A stretch of DNA of 31,646 nt. Origin: JAFGJU01 sp964570935 (lineage in GTDB: Bacteria; Eisenbacteria; RBG-16-71-46; JAFGJU01). The stretch spans positions 1-31,646 of the forward strand of contig CAZMZP010000100.1 of assembly GCA_964570935.1 (NCBI GenBank). Direction: 5' to 3'. Position 1 is the stretch's first letter, and every line of letters starts with the position of its first letter. The position numbers and the translations under genes were made by a program. Positions 8,161 through 14,846 of the stretch are shown here, in pieces. Below the pieces are notes generated by a model. The model saw only the letters and a list, made by a program, of their open reading frames with translations. It had not been told where the DNA came from and searched no databases.

Positions 8161-8685
8161 ATGAAGATCTCAGAAACGGTGTACGACGGAAGGCTGGTCA
8201 AAGTCGTGAGGCGCTTCGAGGAGGGCAGTCCCCAGAGGTTTCTCGAAATCGTAAGACATCCTGGCGCCGCGGCGGTCGTGGCGCTGACCCGGAGCGGCAA
8301 GCTCCTGCTCGTGAGCCAGTACAGAGAGGCCACCGGCGGCGTAATGCTGGAGATCCCGGCGGGAAAGCTCGAGCCGGGTGAAAGGCCCGAAACGTGCGCG
8401 TGCCGGGAGCTGGAAGAAGAAACCGGCTACCGGGCGGGCTCTCTCGAGGAGCTGTGCTCGATGTTCATGAGCCCCGGCTATTGCGACGAGAAGATTCACA
8501 TATTCGCGGCGGCGGACCTCGAACCCTCCGTCGCCAACCCGGACGACGGCGAAGAAGTGGCTCCTGTGGAAGTCGAAGTCGAGGAAGCGATACGGATGAT
8601 AGACGACGGACGGATTCAGGACGCCAAGACCGTGGCGGGCATCCTGGAATTCGTGCGGAAGAAGAAATGGAGCCTGAGTCGCTGA
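8161..8685 (+). CDS. Nudix hydrolase, ADP-ribose pyrophosphatase-like
   Basis: A 174-residue Nudix enzyme. The Nudix box is complete at 68-90: G68-x5-E74-x7-R82-E83-x2-E86-E87-x-G89, which binds the catalytic metals. The segment VSQYREATGGVMLEIPAG just before it is characteristic of the NudF/ADP-ribose pyrophosphatase branch, which cleaves ADP-ribose and other nucleotide sugars, and the MFMSPGYCDEKIHIF segment after the box also fits. Its place at the end of an operon with nadA and an NAD(P)-dependent dehydrogenase is consistent with handling NAD breakdown products, but that is inference. The ATG follows the dehydrogenase stop by 23 bases, with AGGAAGGA in the gap. The Tol operon converges from the other strand 31 bases beyond its stop. 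Confidence 0.9.
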   Translation: MKISETVYDGRLVKVVRRFEEGSPQRFLEIVRHPGAAAVVALTRSGKLLLVSQYREATGGVMLEIPAGKLEPGERPETCACRELEEETGYRAGSLEELCSMFMSPGYCDEKIHIFAAADLEPSVANPDDGEEVAPVEVEVEEAIRMIDDGRIQDAKTVAGILEFVRKKKWSLSR

Positions 8686-8716
8686 GGGACCGGGCAGCCT
8701 CGCGGCCCCACGACGA

Positions 8717-9499
8717 CTACTTGGAGACCGCCCCCAGCTTCTCCTCCGCCAGCCTCGCCTCAACGCTCAAAGGGTACTTCGCCACCAGCTCCTCAAGGAA
8801 CGCGCGCCCCTCACGGTTCTTCCCGAGCGCGAGAGCGCAGTATCCGGTCTTAAGCAAGGCGCTCGGAATCTTGTCACCCTTGGGGTAGACGTCCAGGACT
8901 CTCTTGAAGGCGTCGTACGCGGGCTGGTACTGTTCCCTGGCGTAGTAGCATTCGCCGATCCAGTACTGCGCGTTGTCGGAGAGCTCACTGTCCGGGTAGT
9001 TCCTCAGGAACTCCTCGAATCCCATCAGCGCCAGGTCGTAGTTCCCTGACGTCATGTCCGTGTAGGCGTTGGTGTAGGCCTTCCTGGCGTCCGCAAACCC
9101 CACGGTGATCGAGTCTCCGGCGGCCACGAGGGAATCCGACGCCCCCGACGCCCCCGGTGCCGGGTACCGCACCTCGTCCACCTTCTCAGAAAGCCTCTCG
9201 AACCGATAGGCGGTGTCGTCAGTCTTGCCCTCGAGGACCTGAATCCTCTGCAGCAGCTCGTCGAACAGGGTTCCGGTGTCGGCCTTGAGCTCCCTCAGGA
9301 ACGCGCCGTTTTCCTCGGTCCTGGCCTGCAGCTCGCGCACCAGCCGGTTAGTCTCTTCCTGGCTTTGCCGTAGTGCCTGTATTTCCGCCCGTGTCTGGTC
9401 CACGGTGTTTGGAACGTTGACGAGCTTCCTGCCGTAGCATCCGGTCAGCGCCAGAACGACGGCCAGAGCGGTCAATGAGAGTGTAAGGACGCGTTTCAT
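8717..9499 (-). CDS. cpoB: Tol-Pal system protein CpoB/YbgF-like, predicted lipoprotein
   Basis: A 260-residue envelope protein. The N-terminus is a lipoprotein signal ending LALTGC with the lipidated cysteine at C21; E. coli CpoB is a periplasmic protein without a lipid anchor, so this form is tethered. Residues 30-115 are rich in heptad-like leucines and charged residues (coiled-coil trimerisation region), then comes a short Gly/Ser/Pro linker. From about 140 there are TPR-like repeats, with YDLALMGFEEFLRNYPDS as the clearest. CpoB coordinates outer-membrane constriction with peptidoglycan synthesis in E. coli. It is the last gene of the tol operon, separated from pal by 57 bases containing a long palindrome. 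Confidence 0.88.
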   Translation of the reverse strand: MKRVLTLSLTALAVVLALTGCYGRKLVNVPNTVDQTRAEIQALRQSQEETNRLVRELQARTEENGAFLRELKADTGTLFDELLQRIQVLEGKTDDTAYRFERLSEKVDEVRYPAPGASGASDSLVAAGDSITVGFADARKAYTNAYTDMTSGNYDLALMGFEEFLRNYPDSELSDNAQYWIGECYYAREQYQPAYDAFKRVLDVYPKGDKIPSALLKTGYCALALGKNREGRAFLEELVAKYPLSVEARLAEEKLGAVSK

Positions 9500-9520
9500 C
9501 TCAACCTGCCAGTTTCTGTC

Positions 9521-9550
9521 CCCCTGCCCGGCGCCGGCGCCGGGCAGGGG
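9521..9550. repeat. Perfect 30-bp palindrome between pal and cpoB
   Basis: CCCCTGCCCGGCGCC (9521-9535) is followed at once by its exact reverse complement (9536-9550), giving 15-bp arms with no spacer. As RNA it would form a very stable hairpin in the tol operon mRNA. No T run follows on either strand, so it looks like a processing, stabilising or attenuating element rather than a simple terminator. Confidence 0.85.
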
Positions 9551-9556
9551 ATAGAG

Positions 9557-10099
9557 TTACTTCTGAACCACAAAGTGAGCGCGTCTGTTCTGCGCCCAGG
9601 CCTCTTCGTCGTGCCCGGCGTCGAACGGCCGCTCCTTACCGTAGCTGATTATCGAGACTCTGGAACCGTCGATGCCGTAGTTGACGAGGTAGTTCATCGC
9701 ACCCAGAGCTCTCTTTTCGCCGAGAGCCAGGTTGTACTCCACGGTTCCCCTCTCGTCGCAGTGCCCCTCTATCGTGACCTTGACCGACTTGTTGTCACCG
9801 AGGAGCTTGGCGTTAGCCGCCAGGACGGTCCTCGCCTCTTCGCTCAACGAATAGTCGTCAAAAGCGAAGAAGACGTCTCGGATTCCAGACTCCACCTTCT
9901 GTCCGGCCGATTCCTCCTCGAACGACGGCGGAACGGCCTCTTCCGGCGCCCCGGGTTCTTCCGCCTGCGCCCGCGGCTGGGCGACGCTCGGGAGCTCCGT
10001 CACCGGCGGAGCCATCTTCTTCTTGGCGCAGCCGCCGCACACGACGAGCGCTGCCGCAGCAATGATGACCAGGATGACCAGTGCCTTGTTTCTGAACAA
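9557..10099 (-). CDS. pal: Peptidoglycan-associated lipoprotein Pal (OmpA-like C-terminal domain)
   Basis: A 180-residue outer-membrane lipoprotein. A hydrophobic signal ends VVCGGC with the lipidated cysteine at C24; an acidic, proline-rich linker follows; the OmpA-like peptidoglycan-binding domain covers about 75-180, with VTIEGHCDERGTVEYNLALG as its signature and NRRAHFVV at the end. Pal links the outer membrane to peptidoglycan and binds TolB. I chose the TTG at 10099: AAGGAGGTGA lies eight bases upstream, whereas the GTG at 10108 sits inside that ribosome site. The start 30 bases after tolB places it in the same operon. Confidence 0.93.
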   Translation of the reverse strand: MFRNKALVILVIIAAAALVVCGGCAKKKMAPPVTELPSVAQPRAQAEEPGAPEEAVPPSFEEESAGQKVESGIRDVFFAFDDYSLSEEARTVLAANAKLLGDNKSVKVTIEGHCDERGTVEYNLALGEKRALGAMNYLVNYGIDGSRVSIISYGKERPFDAGHDEEAWAQNRRAHFVVQK

Positions 10100-10138
10100 T
10101 ACTCTCACCTCCTTTCCTGTCTAGTTTTCACACGTCTA

Positions 10139-11476
10139 TCAGTTCCATTCAAAGCGGGGAGACCACGACGCGCTGAAGTTCTCGCCGCTGGAAGTGAGGC
10201 GTCTCACGTTCGCGCCGTCGGCGTTCATGACGTATATCTGTCTCTTCCCGTCCCTGGAGGAACTGAACGCTATGTGCCTCCCGTCCGGAGACCAGCTGGG
10301 GTTTTCGTTGTTGCCCCTGCTGTTTGTCAACTGGGCGATACCGGTGCCGGCGACGTCAGTGATGTAGATCTGGAAGTTGTTTCCGGCTCTTGCCGCGTAC
10401 ACTATCCTGTCGCCCTTGGGCGACCACGCCGGCGAGTCGTTGTACGACCCGGCGAACGTGAGCCTCCGTACGTTCGAGCCGTCCGATTCCATGACGTACA
10501 CCTGCGGGCTCCCGCTCCTGTCAGAAGTGAAGGCGATGTGCCTTCCGTTTGGCGACCAGGAGGGGGAGGAGTCGATGGCGGGATGCTTCGTGAGCCGCCT
10601 CAACCCCGACCCGTCCGAATTCATCAGGTAGAGCTCGGCGTTGCCGTCCTTGGTCAGGGTGAGCGCAATCCGCTTTCCGTCCGGCGACCATGCGGGGCTC
10701 GAGTTCAGGCCCCTGAAAGCCGAGAGGACGCCCGGCTTCCCGCCGTACCTGCCCACCACATGAAGGTCGGGATTCCCCCTCGAGTAGCTGGTGTAGGCGA
10801 TACGCTGGCCGTCCGGGCTCCACTTGGGAGAAAGACAGAGAGACTTCTCCGCGGTCAGGCGCTTCATTCCGTTCCCGTCGCAGTCCACCACGAAGACCTC
10901 CTTCGGCCCCGCGATGTCGGAGATGAAGGCGATGCTGGTCGAGCTTATGCCCCTCTCGCCGGTCAGCTGCAGCAGGATCTCGTCGGCGAACCTGTGCGCC
11001 GCGGACCGCAGGGCTCCCTCTCCGAACTTGTAGCGCTTGCTCAGGACTTCCTTCGAGCTTCTGGCATCGAACATCCGGCCCTCGAAGATGAGTTTGTCCG
11101 CCTCCGCCAGCGTCCTTCCGTCGACCAGGTACTGCTCCGTAAGGCCGCCCTGGCCCTTCAGCGTCGCCAGCAGCGGACTGACGTCCTTGGGCTGGACGCG
11201 CCTTATGTCGAACATGCCCGAAAACGCCAGGTCCGACGAGACCACTTCCTCAAACTGCTTGGCCGAGCTCGCGGCCTGGCCTCCCGACGAGGACACGAAC
11301 CCTGCAATGTACAGTCTTATGAGCCTCACCTCTGAGGTCTTTATCTCGAGCCGCACTTCCTGTTCCTGCGAGGACACCCCGTGCGCCGCCAGGAACACTA
11401 TCAGGGCACACCCCACCGCCGTGGCCGCGAGTCCGCCCGCCCTTCGGCGCCGCCCGCCGTTCTTCATGTCAGACAT
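10139..11476 (-). CDS. tolB: Tol-Pal system translocation protein TolB
   Basis: A 445-residue periplasmic protein. An N-terminal signal sequence (basic residues 5-12, hydrophobic 14-33) precedes the TolB N-terminal domain (about 45-200). A beta-propeller follows, made of five or six repeats with the PD40 signature, for example SPAWSPDGKRIALTLTKDG and NPSWSPDGRHIAFSSSRDG. TolB interacts with Pal and TolA during outer-membrane constriction. The start at 11476 has GAGG seven bases upstream, overlapping the tolA stop codon region; an ATG at 11467 is an alternative. The length is close to the usual 430. Confidence 0.95.
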   Translation of the reverse strand: MSDMKNGGRRRRAGGLAATAVGCALIVFLAAHGVSSQEQEVRLEIKTSEVRLIRLYIAGFVSSSGGQAASSAKQFEEVVSSDLAFSGMFDIRRVQPKDVSPLLATLKGQGGLTEQYLVDGRTLAEADKLIFEGRMFDARSSKEVLSKRYKFGEGALRSAAHRFADEILLQLTGERGISSTSIAFISDIAGPKEVFVVDCDGNGMKRLTAEKSLCLSPKWSPDGQRIAYTSYSRGNPDLHVVGRYGGKPGVLSAFRGLNSSPAWSPDGKRIALTLTKDGNAELYLMNSDGSGLRRLTKHPAIDSSPSWSPNGRHIAFTSDRSGSPQVYVMESDGSNVRRLTFAGSYNDSPAWSPKGDRIVYAARAGNNFQIYITDVAGTGIAQLTNSRGNNENPSWSPDGRHIAFSSSRDGKRQIYVMNADGANVRRLTSSGENFSASWSPRFEWN

Positions 11477-11485
11477 TATGAAACC

Positions 11486-12226
11486 TCATCTCGCGTACTC
11501 GAACCCGAAATGCACTCCCAGCGAGCCGCCGGGGAAGGCTCCCGGCAGGGGAGGAAACGGTTCCGACCGGAGCACACCCCTCAGGGCCGACTGGTCGAAC
11601 AGCACGATGCCAGACGGGCTCTCGGTCTTGGCGTCTGCGACCTTTCCGTTCCTCAGTATCCGGAAATAGACCACGGTTCTGGCCCTTGTCGTCTGCGTGC
11701 CCAGCCCCGCGGGGGGGCTCCAGTTCGAGCTCACCTTGTTTCTCACGGCCACCAGGTAATAGCTGAACTCGAAGTTCTCGATGTCCAGTTGAAGCTGGGA
11801 CGAAAAACCCGGGACGCCGACTCCGTCCCCCCCGGCGGCGCCGCCGCCCTTGACGAGGGAGTGAAGCCCGGAGTCCGGCGAGCCGGGAGTCTTCTTCGCG
11901 CCGGCGCCCTTCGCGTCCGTCTTGGGGTCCTTCGCCTTGGCCTTCTCGTCCTGTTTCTTAGTCGCCTTCCTGTCGTCCTTGGCCGGCTCGGCCAGCTTAG
12001 GCCGGGTGGCCGGGGATTCGTCGACTGCCACGGTCGCGTCGGGAGGGTCGTCGCTTCCTCCGGCGCGCGCTTCAGGGGCGCCGGGCATGCCGGCCGGCAG
12101 GGACACCAGACTCACGTCGTATACGAGTCCCGCCGGGACGACCGCCGTCCTGAGGGTCACCGGAAGGAACACGGCCAACAGCAGGCCGACGTGCGTCGAC
12201 AGGGAAATGATAAAGCCGTTCCTCAT
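11486..12226 (-). CDS. tolA: TolA-like / TonB-family energy transducer (short form)
   Basis: A 246-residue protein with one N-terminal membrane helix (about 4-26). A linker of about 95 residues, rich in Ala, Lys, Asp and Pro, includes a charged run of K, D and E near 75-105. The C-terminal TonB-type domain is at about 150-246, with RARTVVYFRILRNGKVADAK and SALRGVLRSEPFPPLP. It would couple the TolQ-TolR proton motor to TolB/Pal in the periplasm. It is much shorter than E. coli TolA (about 420 residues) because the long helical spacer is missing. I name it TolA from its place between tolR and tolB; by domain alone it could be called TonB. Its start overlaps the tolR stop by four bases. Confidence 0.87.
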   Translation of the reverse strand: MRNGFIISLSTHVGLLLAVFLPVTLRTAVVPAGLVYDVSLVSLPAGMPGAPEARAGGSDDPPDATVAVDESPATRPKLAEPAKDDRKATKKQDEKAKAKDPKTDAKGAGAKKTPGSPDSGLHSLVKGGGAAGGDGVGVPGFSSQLQLDIENFEFSYYLVAVRNKVSSNWSPPAGLGTQTTRARTVVYFRILRNGKVADAKTESPSGIVLFDQSALRGVLRSEPFPPLPGAFPGGSLGVHFGFEYAR

Positions 12227-12624
12227 CGACCCTTCTCTGTGTACTCCGCGACCAGGCCCAGGTTCTCTATGCCGACCCTCTTCAGAATGGAGACTATCTC
12301 GACCACGAACCCGTACGGCACGTCCTTGTCGGCGCGAAGAAACACGGGCCGGCCCGGAAACGCTTCCTTGAATATTCCGAGTTTGTATTCCAAATCTGAC
12401 AGGGCCACGATCTCCTTGTCCAGAAACACACGCTTATCCTCGTCCACGGAGAGGATCATGCCTTCCTTCAAGTCCACCTGCCTGGCCTCGGCACGGGGCA
12501 GGTCCACGTCGACCGCGCCCTGGATGAAGGGGGCGGTCAGCATGAAGATGACGAGCAGCACGAGCACGACGTCCACGAACGGCGTGACGTTTATGTCTGA
12601 CAGACTCCTTCTTTCCAGATTCAT
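12223..12624 (-). CDS. tolR: ExbD/TolR family proton-channel subunit
   Basis: A 133-residue inner-membrane protein with one N-terminal helix, typical of TolR/ExbD. The segment DINVTPFVDVVLVLLVIFML carries the membrane aspartate D18 expected to take part in proton flow. The remaining ~100 residues form the periplasmic domain, including LPRAEARQV, an IVSILKRVG helix and a short tail. AGGAG lies nine bases before the ATG. It starts one base after the tolQ stop and overlaps tolA, so it is tightly coupled in the operon. Confidence 0.94.
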   Translation of the reverse strand: MNLERRSLSDINVTPFVDVVLVLLVIFMLTAPFIQGAVDVDLPRAEARQVDLKEGMILSVDEDKRVFLDKEIVALSDLEYKLGIFKEAFPGRPVFLRADKDVPYGFVVEIVSILKRVGIENLGLVAEYTEKGR

Positions 12625-12625
12625 G

Positions 12626-13330
12626 TCACAGCGCTCCTGTCCCCAGCCTGTCGCAGAACTCCGATATGAAACCGGTCATCTGGTTCTCCGCCGCTCTGAC
12701 CCTCCCAAGGAAGTAGTTGTAGGCGATCACCGCGGGAATCGCGGCGGCCAGGCCCGCCACCGTGGCGATCAACGCCTCGGCAATGCCCGGCGCCACCACG
12801 GAAAGGGTGGCCGAACCTCGCACTCCCATCCCGAGGAACGAGCTCATGACGCCCCACACGGTGCCCAGCAGGCCCACGAAGGGCGTCACGCTCCCGGTGG
12901 TCGCCAGAAAGTTGAGGTACGTTTCCAAGGTTGTGACCTCGGCTCCGGCCGAACGATTCATGGCTGAGCGAACCCGGGCCAGCTCTTCCGGGCCTTGCGA
13001 CTGGCTGGACCCGGCCTGCTCCCTCTGGCGCGCAGCCGGCATCTGCGACAGAGCCTGGAGCAGAATCCGCGAATACGGACCCGACTGCGTCTGCCTGGAT
13101 ATGGTGGACAGCTCCTCCAGTCCGGCGCCCTCGCGGAATCTCCTCAGAAACAACTCCGAATATCGTGACGCCGCCCTGAACGTTCTGAACTTGTCGATGA
13201 TGACGGCCCACGACACGACCGAAAAGCCCAGCAACACAACGAGAATTATCTTCGCGAACGGGCTGGCGTCGAGTACGAGTCTGAAGATGCTGCTCTGACC
13301 GAGGCAGAGCAAGTTTGGCCACTGAGACAT
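12626..13330 (-). CDS. tolQ: MotA/TolQ/ExbB family proton-channel protein TolQ
   Basis: A 234-residue inner-membrane protein with three helices: about 22-44, 134-158 and 170-195. The conserved regions TGSVTPFVGLLGTVWGVMSS and GIAEALIATVAGLAAAIPAV are the signature of TolQ/ExbB, which form the proton channel with TolR. The cytoplasmic loop between helices 1 and 2 is moderately long and glutamine-rich. The frame is open to 13378, but the ATG at 13330 has AGGAG about six to ten bases upstream and gives the typical N-terminus, so I use it. First gene of the tol operon, with a promoter at 13473-13501 and a leader of about 135 nt. Confidence 0.94.
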   Translation of the reverse strand: MSQWPNLLCLGQSSIFRLVLDASPFAKIILVVLLGFSVVSWAVIIDKFRTFRAASRYSELFLRRFREGAGLEELSTISRQTQSGPYSRILLQALSQMPAARQREQAGSSQSQGPEELARVRSAMNRSAGAEVTTLETYLNFLATTGSVTPFVGLLGTVWGVMSSFLGMGVRGSATLSVVAPGIAEALIATVAGLAAAIPAVIAYNYFLGRVRAAENQMTGFISEFCDRLGTGAL

Positions 13331-13472
13331 GCTTACTCCTGATGTGATGGACTCACCATATCCGCAAGATACACACAACGATTCTGAGCACGCTTGTCAG
13401 AGCACAGAGAATTCCGGCAGGGACAGGAGACGCGTTCGTCAGAAAAAGAGCCGCGGGCCACGTTTTCGTACG

Positions 13473-13501
13473 ACACTATATGCGGATGTTTGTGGTGTCA
13501 A
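13473..13501 (-). promoter_or_regulatory. Sigma-70-type promoter for the tol operon
   Basis: On the minus strand, TTGACA (13496-13501), a 17-nt spacer and TAGTGT (13473-13478). The alternative -10 TATAGT would leave only 15 nt. Transcription would start near 13466. Confidence 0.6.
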
Positions 13502-13660
13502 GACTAAACGGCATTTCGCGTGCCGCAACCTCGTTCCACTTGAGTGATGATGGGAATCGGCGGGACCCCGGCCCCGTCAAGGCGCACGCAGCAAAGGATT
13601 CCGGTTCCACACCCCCTGTCAGCCCAGATTTCAAGCGGGAGAACGATTGGTCTAAAATTC

Positions 13661-13677
13661 GAAAACTCGCAGTTTTC
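13661..13677. repeat. Inverted repeat just upstream of the HU promoter
   Basis: GAAAACT (13661-13667), CGC, AGTTTTC (13671-13677) is a perfect 7-bp inverted repeat. It ends two bases before the -35 box at 13680, the position of an activator or repressor operator. Confidence 0.6.
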
Positions 13678-13679
13678 TC

Positions 13680-13708
13680 TTGACCAATTTCGGGGCCTCT
13701 GGTAGAAG
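13680..13708 (+). promoter_or_regulatory. Sigma-70-type promoter for the HU gene
   Basis: TTGACC at 13680-13685, a 17-nt spacer and TAGAAG at 13703-13708. Transcription would start near 13715, inside the second inverted repeat (13713-13727). Confidence 0.6.
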
Positions 13709-13712
13709 GGAC

Positions 13713-13727
13713 TTGGGCTAAGCCCAA
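13713..13727. repeat. Inverted repeat overlapping the HU transcription start
   Basis: TTGGGC (13713-13718), TAA, GCCCAA (13722-13727) is a perfect 6-bp inverted repeat placed at the predicted start of the HU mRNA. It may be an operator or a protective 5' hairpin. Confidence 0.6.
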
Positions 13728-13753
13728 ATCAAACATGAAAGCGAGGTGATATC

Positions 13754-14017
13754 ATGAACAAGGCAGAGCTTATTGACATGGTTGCCAAGGCATCAAAGCT
13801 GACGAAGAAGGACGCCACGACTGCCGTCGAGGCGACCCTGGACGCCATCAAGAAGAACACGAAGAAGGGTGTTCAGCTGGTGGGATTCGGCAGCTTCGCG
13901 GTGGCGAAGAGGAAGGGCAGAATCGGAAGAAACCCTCGCACGGGCGAGGAGATCAAGATTGGCCCTTCGAAGACCGTCCGTTTCAGACCGGGCGCTGCTT
14001 ACAAAGAGCTCCTGTAG
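13754..14017 (+). CDS. hup: Nucleoid-associated DNA-binding protein HU
   Basis: An 87-residue HU-family protein, close to the standard 90. Its N-terminus MNKAELIDMVAKASKLTKKD forms the dimerising helices, VQLVGFGSFAVAKRKGR leads into the beta arms, and GRNPRTGEEIKI is the DNA-wrapping arm signature with the intercalating proline. HU bends and compacts DNA as a homo- or heterodimer. The ATG is preceded by GAGGTGAT at an ideal distance, consistent with high expression. The gene is alone between its own promoter and a strong terminator. Two inverted repeats around the promoter suggest specific control. IHF-type proteins are related, but the sequence is HU-like. Confidence 0.96.
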   Translation: MNKAELIDMVAKASKLTKKDATTAVEATLDAIKKNTKKGVQLVGFGSFAVAKRKGRIGRNPRTGEEIKIGPSKTVRFRPGAAYKELL

Positions 14018-14039
14018 TTCCTGACAGTCGGTGAAGCTT

Positions 14040-14072
14040 GGGCTGGCCTTCCGTGGCCAGCCCTTCTGCTTT
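14040..14072 (+). terminator. Rho-independent terminator of the HU gene
   Basis: GGGCTGGCC (14040-14048), loop TTCCGT, GGCCAGCCC (14055-14063), then TTCTGCTTT. A perfect 9-bp GC-rich stem followed by a T-rich tail, 23 bases after the HU stop. Confidence 0.88.
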
Positions 14073-14372
14073 GTGGCACGGTCACTCCACGCCGCCTGCT
14101 CCGGCGTTTCCGCGCGTGCGTTGCCGTCCCCGAACAAGTGTTGCCAGATGGTTCCACCTGGGAAGGCGACTCCTCCCGCGTGGGTAGAGCGTATCCACAC
14201 TAACCACTTTCACTCTAACGACATAGGCCACACCCTGTTTCCGCAGGGGACGTTGGTTTCGTTCGGGGCGACCGCCCCGGTTACCGCTCGCGGCCCGCTC
14301 CGACGGCGACCCCATAACTCTACTTTTGACAACAGATTGCACGGCCGTTTTTGTCACAAAGAGAATCGCGGT
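14073..14372. other. Intergenic region with several hairpins, no ORF supported
   Basis: No coding frame here has a ribosome site or protein-like composition. Hairpins include CCCTG (14233-14237) with CAGGG (14244-14248), and CGGGGCG with CGCCCCG (14264-14279). Close to the sigma-54 promoter there is a perfect odd palindrome TTTGT-C-ACAAA (14350-14360) and a TTTTGACAA stretch (14324-14332), which could be part of an enhancer for the activator. The hairpins could belong to an RNA on either strand; I recognise no known RNA family. Confidence 0.4.
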
Positions 14373-14390
14373 TTGGCACGGCACGTGCAA
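14373..14390 (+). promoter_or_regulatory. Sigma-54 (-24/-12) promoter upstream of the activator gene
   Basis: TTGGCACG (14373-14380), four bases, then GTGCAA (14385-14390). The GG at 14375-14376 and the GC at 14387-14388 are exactly 10 bases apart, as required for sigma-54 promoters. Only the first T of the TTGC element differs. Transcription would start near 14400. It points at a stretch with no convincing ORF that ends at the terminator 14716-14762. Confidence 0.7.
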
Positions 14391-14399
14391 TAAGGGTCT

Positions 14400-14762
14400 A
14401 TCGCAATGGGCTCTGATGCCGCGACCTGTTCAACCAACCCCGGCAGGAGCAATCGGCCAAGAAGGCAACAGGGCAGCCACAGGCAGATTGCGGTCGCGGC
14501 TCAGAACCCCTTTGCACCAGAGAGGACAGAGCTTAGGAGTGCGAACGGGACAACGCAGCCGGAACTTCTCAAACAAAGCACGATGATACCTCCACGTGCT
14601 CGAGATTGATCGGCTAGGCTCCCTGTTACTCGCGTGGTGCTTCACAGAGTCACGACCACTAAGCGGTCGGGCTGATGCCTCCCTTGCGTCTTGATGAAGC
14701 CACGGAGTACTATGGGGAGCCCGCTCCTTTTCGGGGGTCTCATTTGAGACCCTTTCTTGTTT
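14400..14762 (+). ncRNA. Candidate sigma-54-dependent non-coding RNA (about 360 nt)
   Basis: The span runs from the predicted start of the sigma-54 promoter to a strong terminator. The two open frames inside (ATG at 14406, 67 codons, and a longer one crossing the promoter) lack a ribosome site, hydrophobic pattern or protein-like composition. Local stems are visible, for example CGACC (14653-14657) with GGTCG (14665-14669). It is not recognisably 6S RNA, tmRNA, RNase P or SRP RNA. An unrecognised short peptide gene remains possible. The product lies immediately upstream of the sigma-54 activator gene. Confidence 0.45.
14716..14762 (+). terminator. Tandem Rho-independent terminators before the activator gene
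   Basis: First GGAGC-CC-GCTCC followed by TTTT (14716-14731), then GGGTCTCA (14735-14742) and TGAGACCC (14745-14752) followed by TTTCTTGTTTT. The second is an 8-bp perfect stem with a long T-rich tail. They separate the upstream sigma-54 transcript from the kinase-activator gene. Confidence 0.85.
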
Positions 14763-14810
14763 TGAGGCGGCCCCGGGCGGCTCACGGGCGGCTCACCGGG
14801 CCGATTTCGC

Positions 14811-14840
14811 TTGATTCCACGCCCATCCCCGTGCTACAAA
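14811..14840 (+). promoter_or_regulatory. Probable sigma-70-type promoter of the kinase-activator gene (leaderless)
   Basis: TTGATT (14811-14816), an 18-nt spacer and TACAAA (14835-14840). The GTG start at 14847 begins seven bases after the -10 box, so the mRNA would start at the start codon. The location just after a terminator supports a promoter here. Confidence 0.45.
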
Positions 14841-14846
14841 GGAGCC

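Larger units (their letters stand above)
13331..13753. other. Divergent intergenic region between tolQ and the HU gene
   Basis: This 423-bp stretch holds the tolQ leader (13331-13466), the tol promoter (13473-13501), about 160 bp with no feature I can support (13502-13660), and the HU control region (13661-13753). Short open frames crossing it have no ribosome sites and look non-coding. Confidence 0.6.

Noticed and set aside
9575..11335. 586-codon open frame on the plus strand opposite pal and tolB
   Set aside because: It lies antisense to two clear tol genes, is arginine/valine-rich without any domain, and is an artefact of GC-rich codon use.
14073..14330. 6S RNA or another housekeeping RNA in the hairpin-rich gap
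   Set aside because: Strong local stems exist, but the long closing stem with central bubble of 6S RNA and the conserved cores of tmRNA, RNase P and SRP RNA were not recognisable on either strand.
14326..14609. Short ORFs (86 and 67 codons) inside the sigma-54 transcript region
   Set aside because: No ribosome site, no hydrophobic or domain pattern; one begins upstream of the predicted transcription start.
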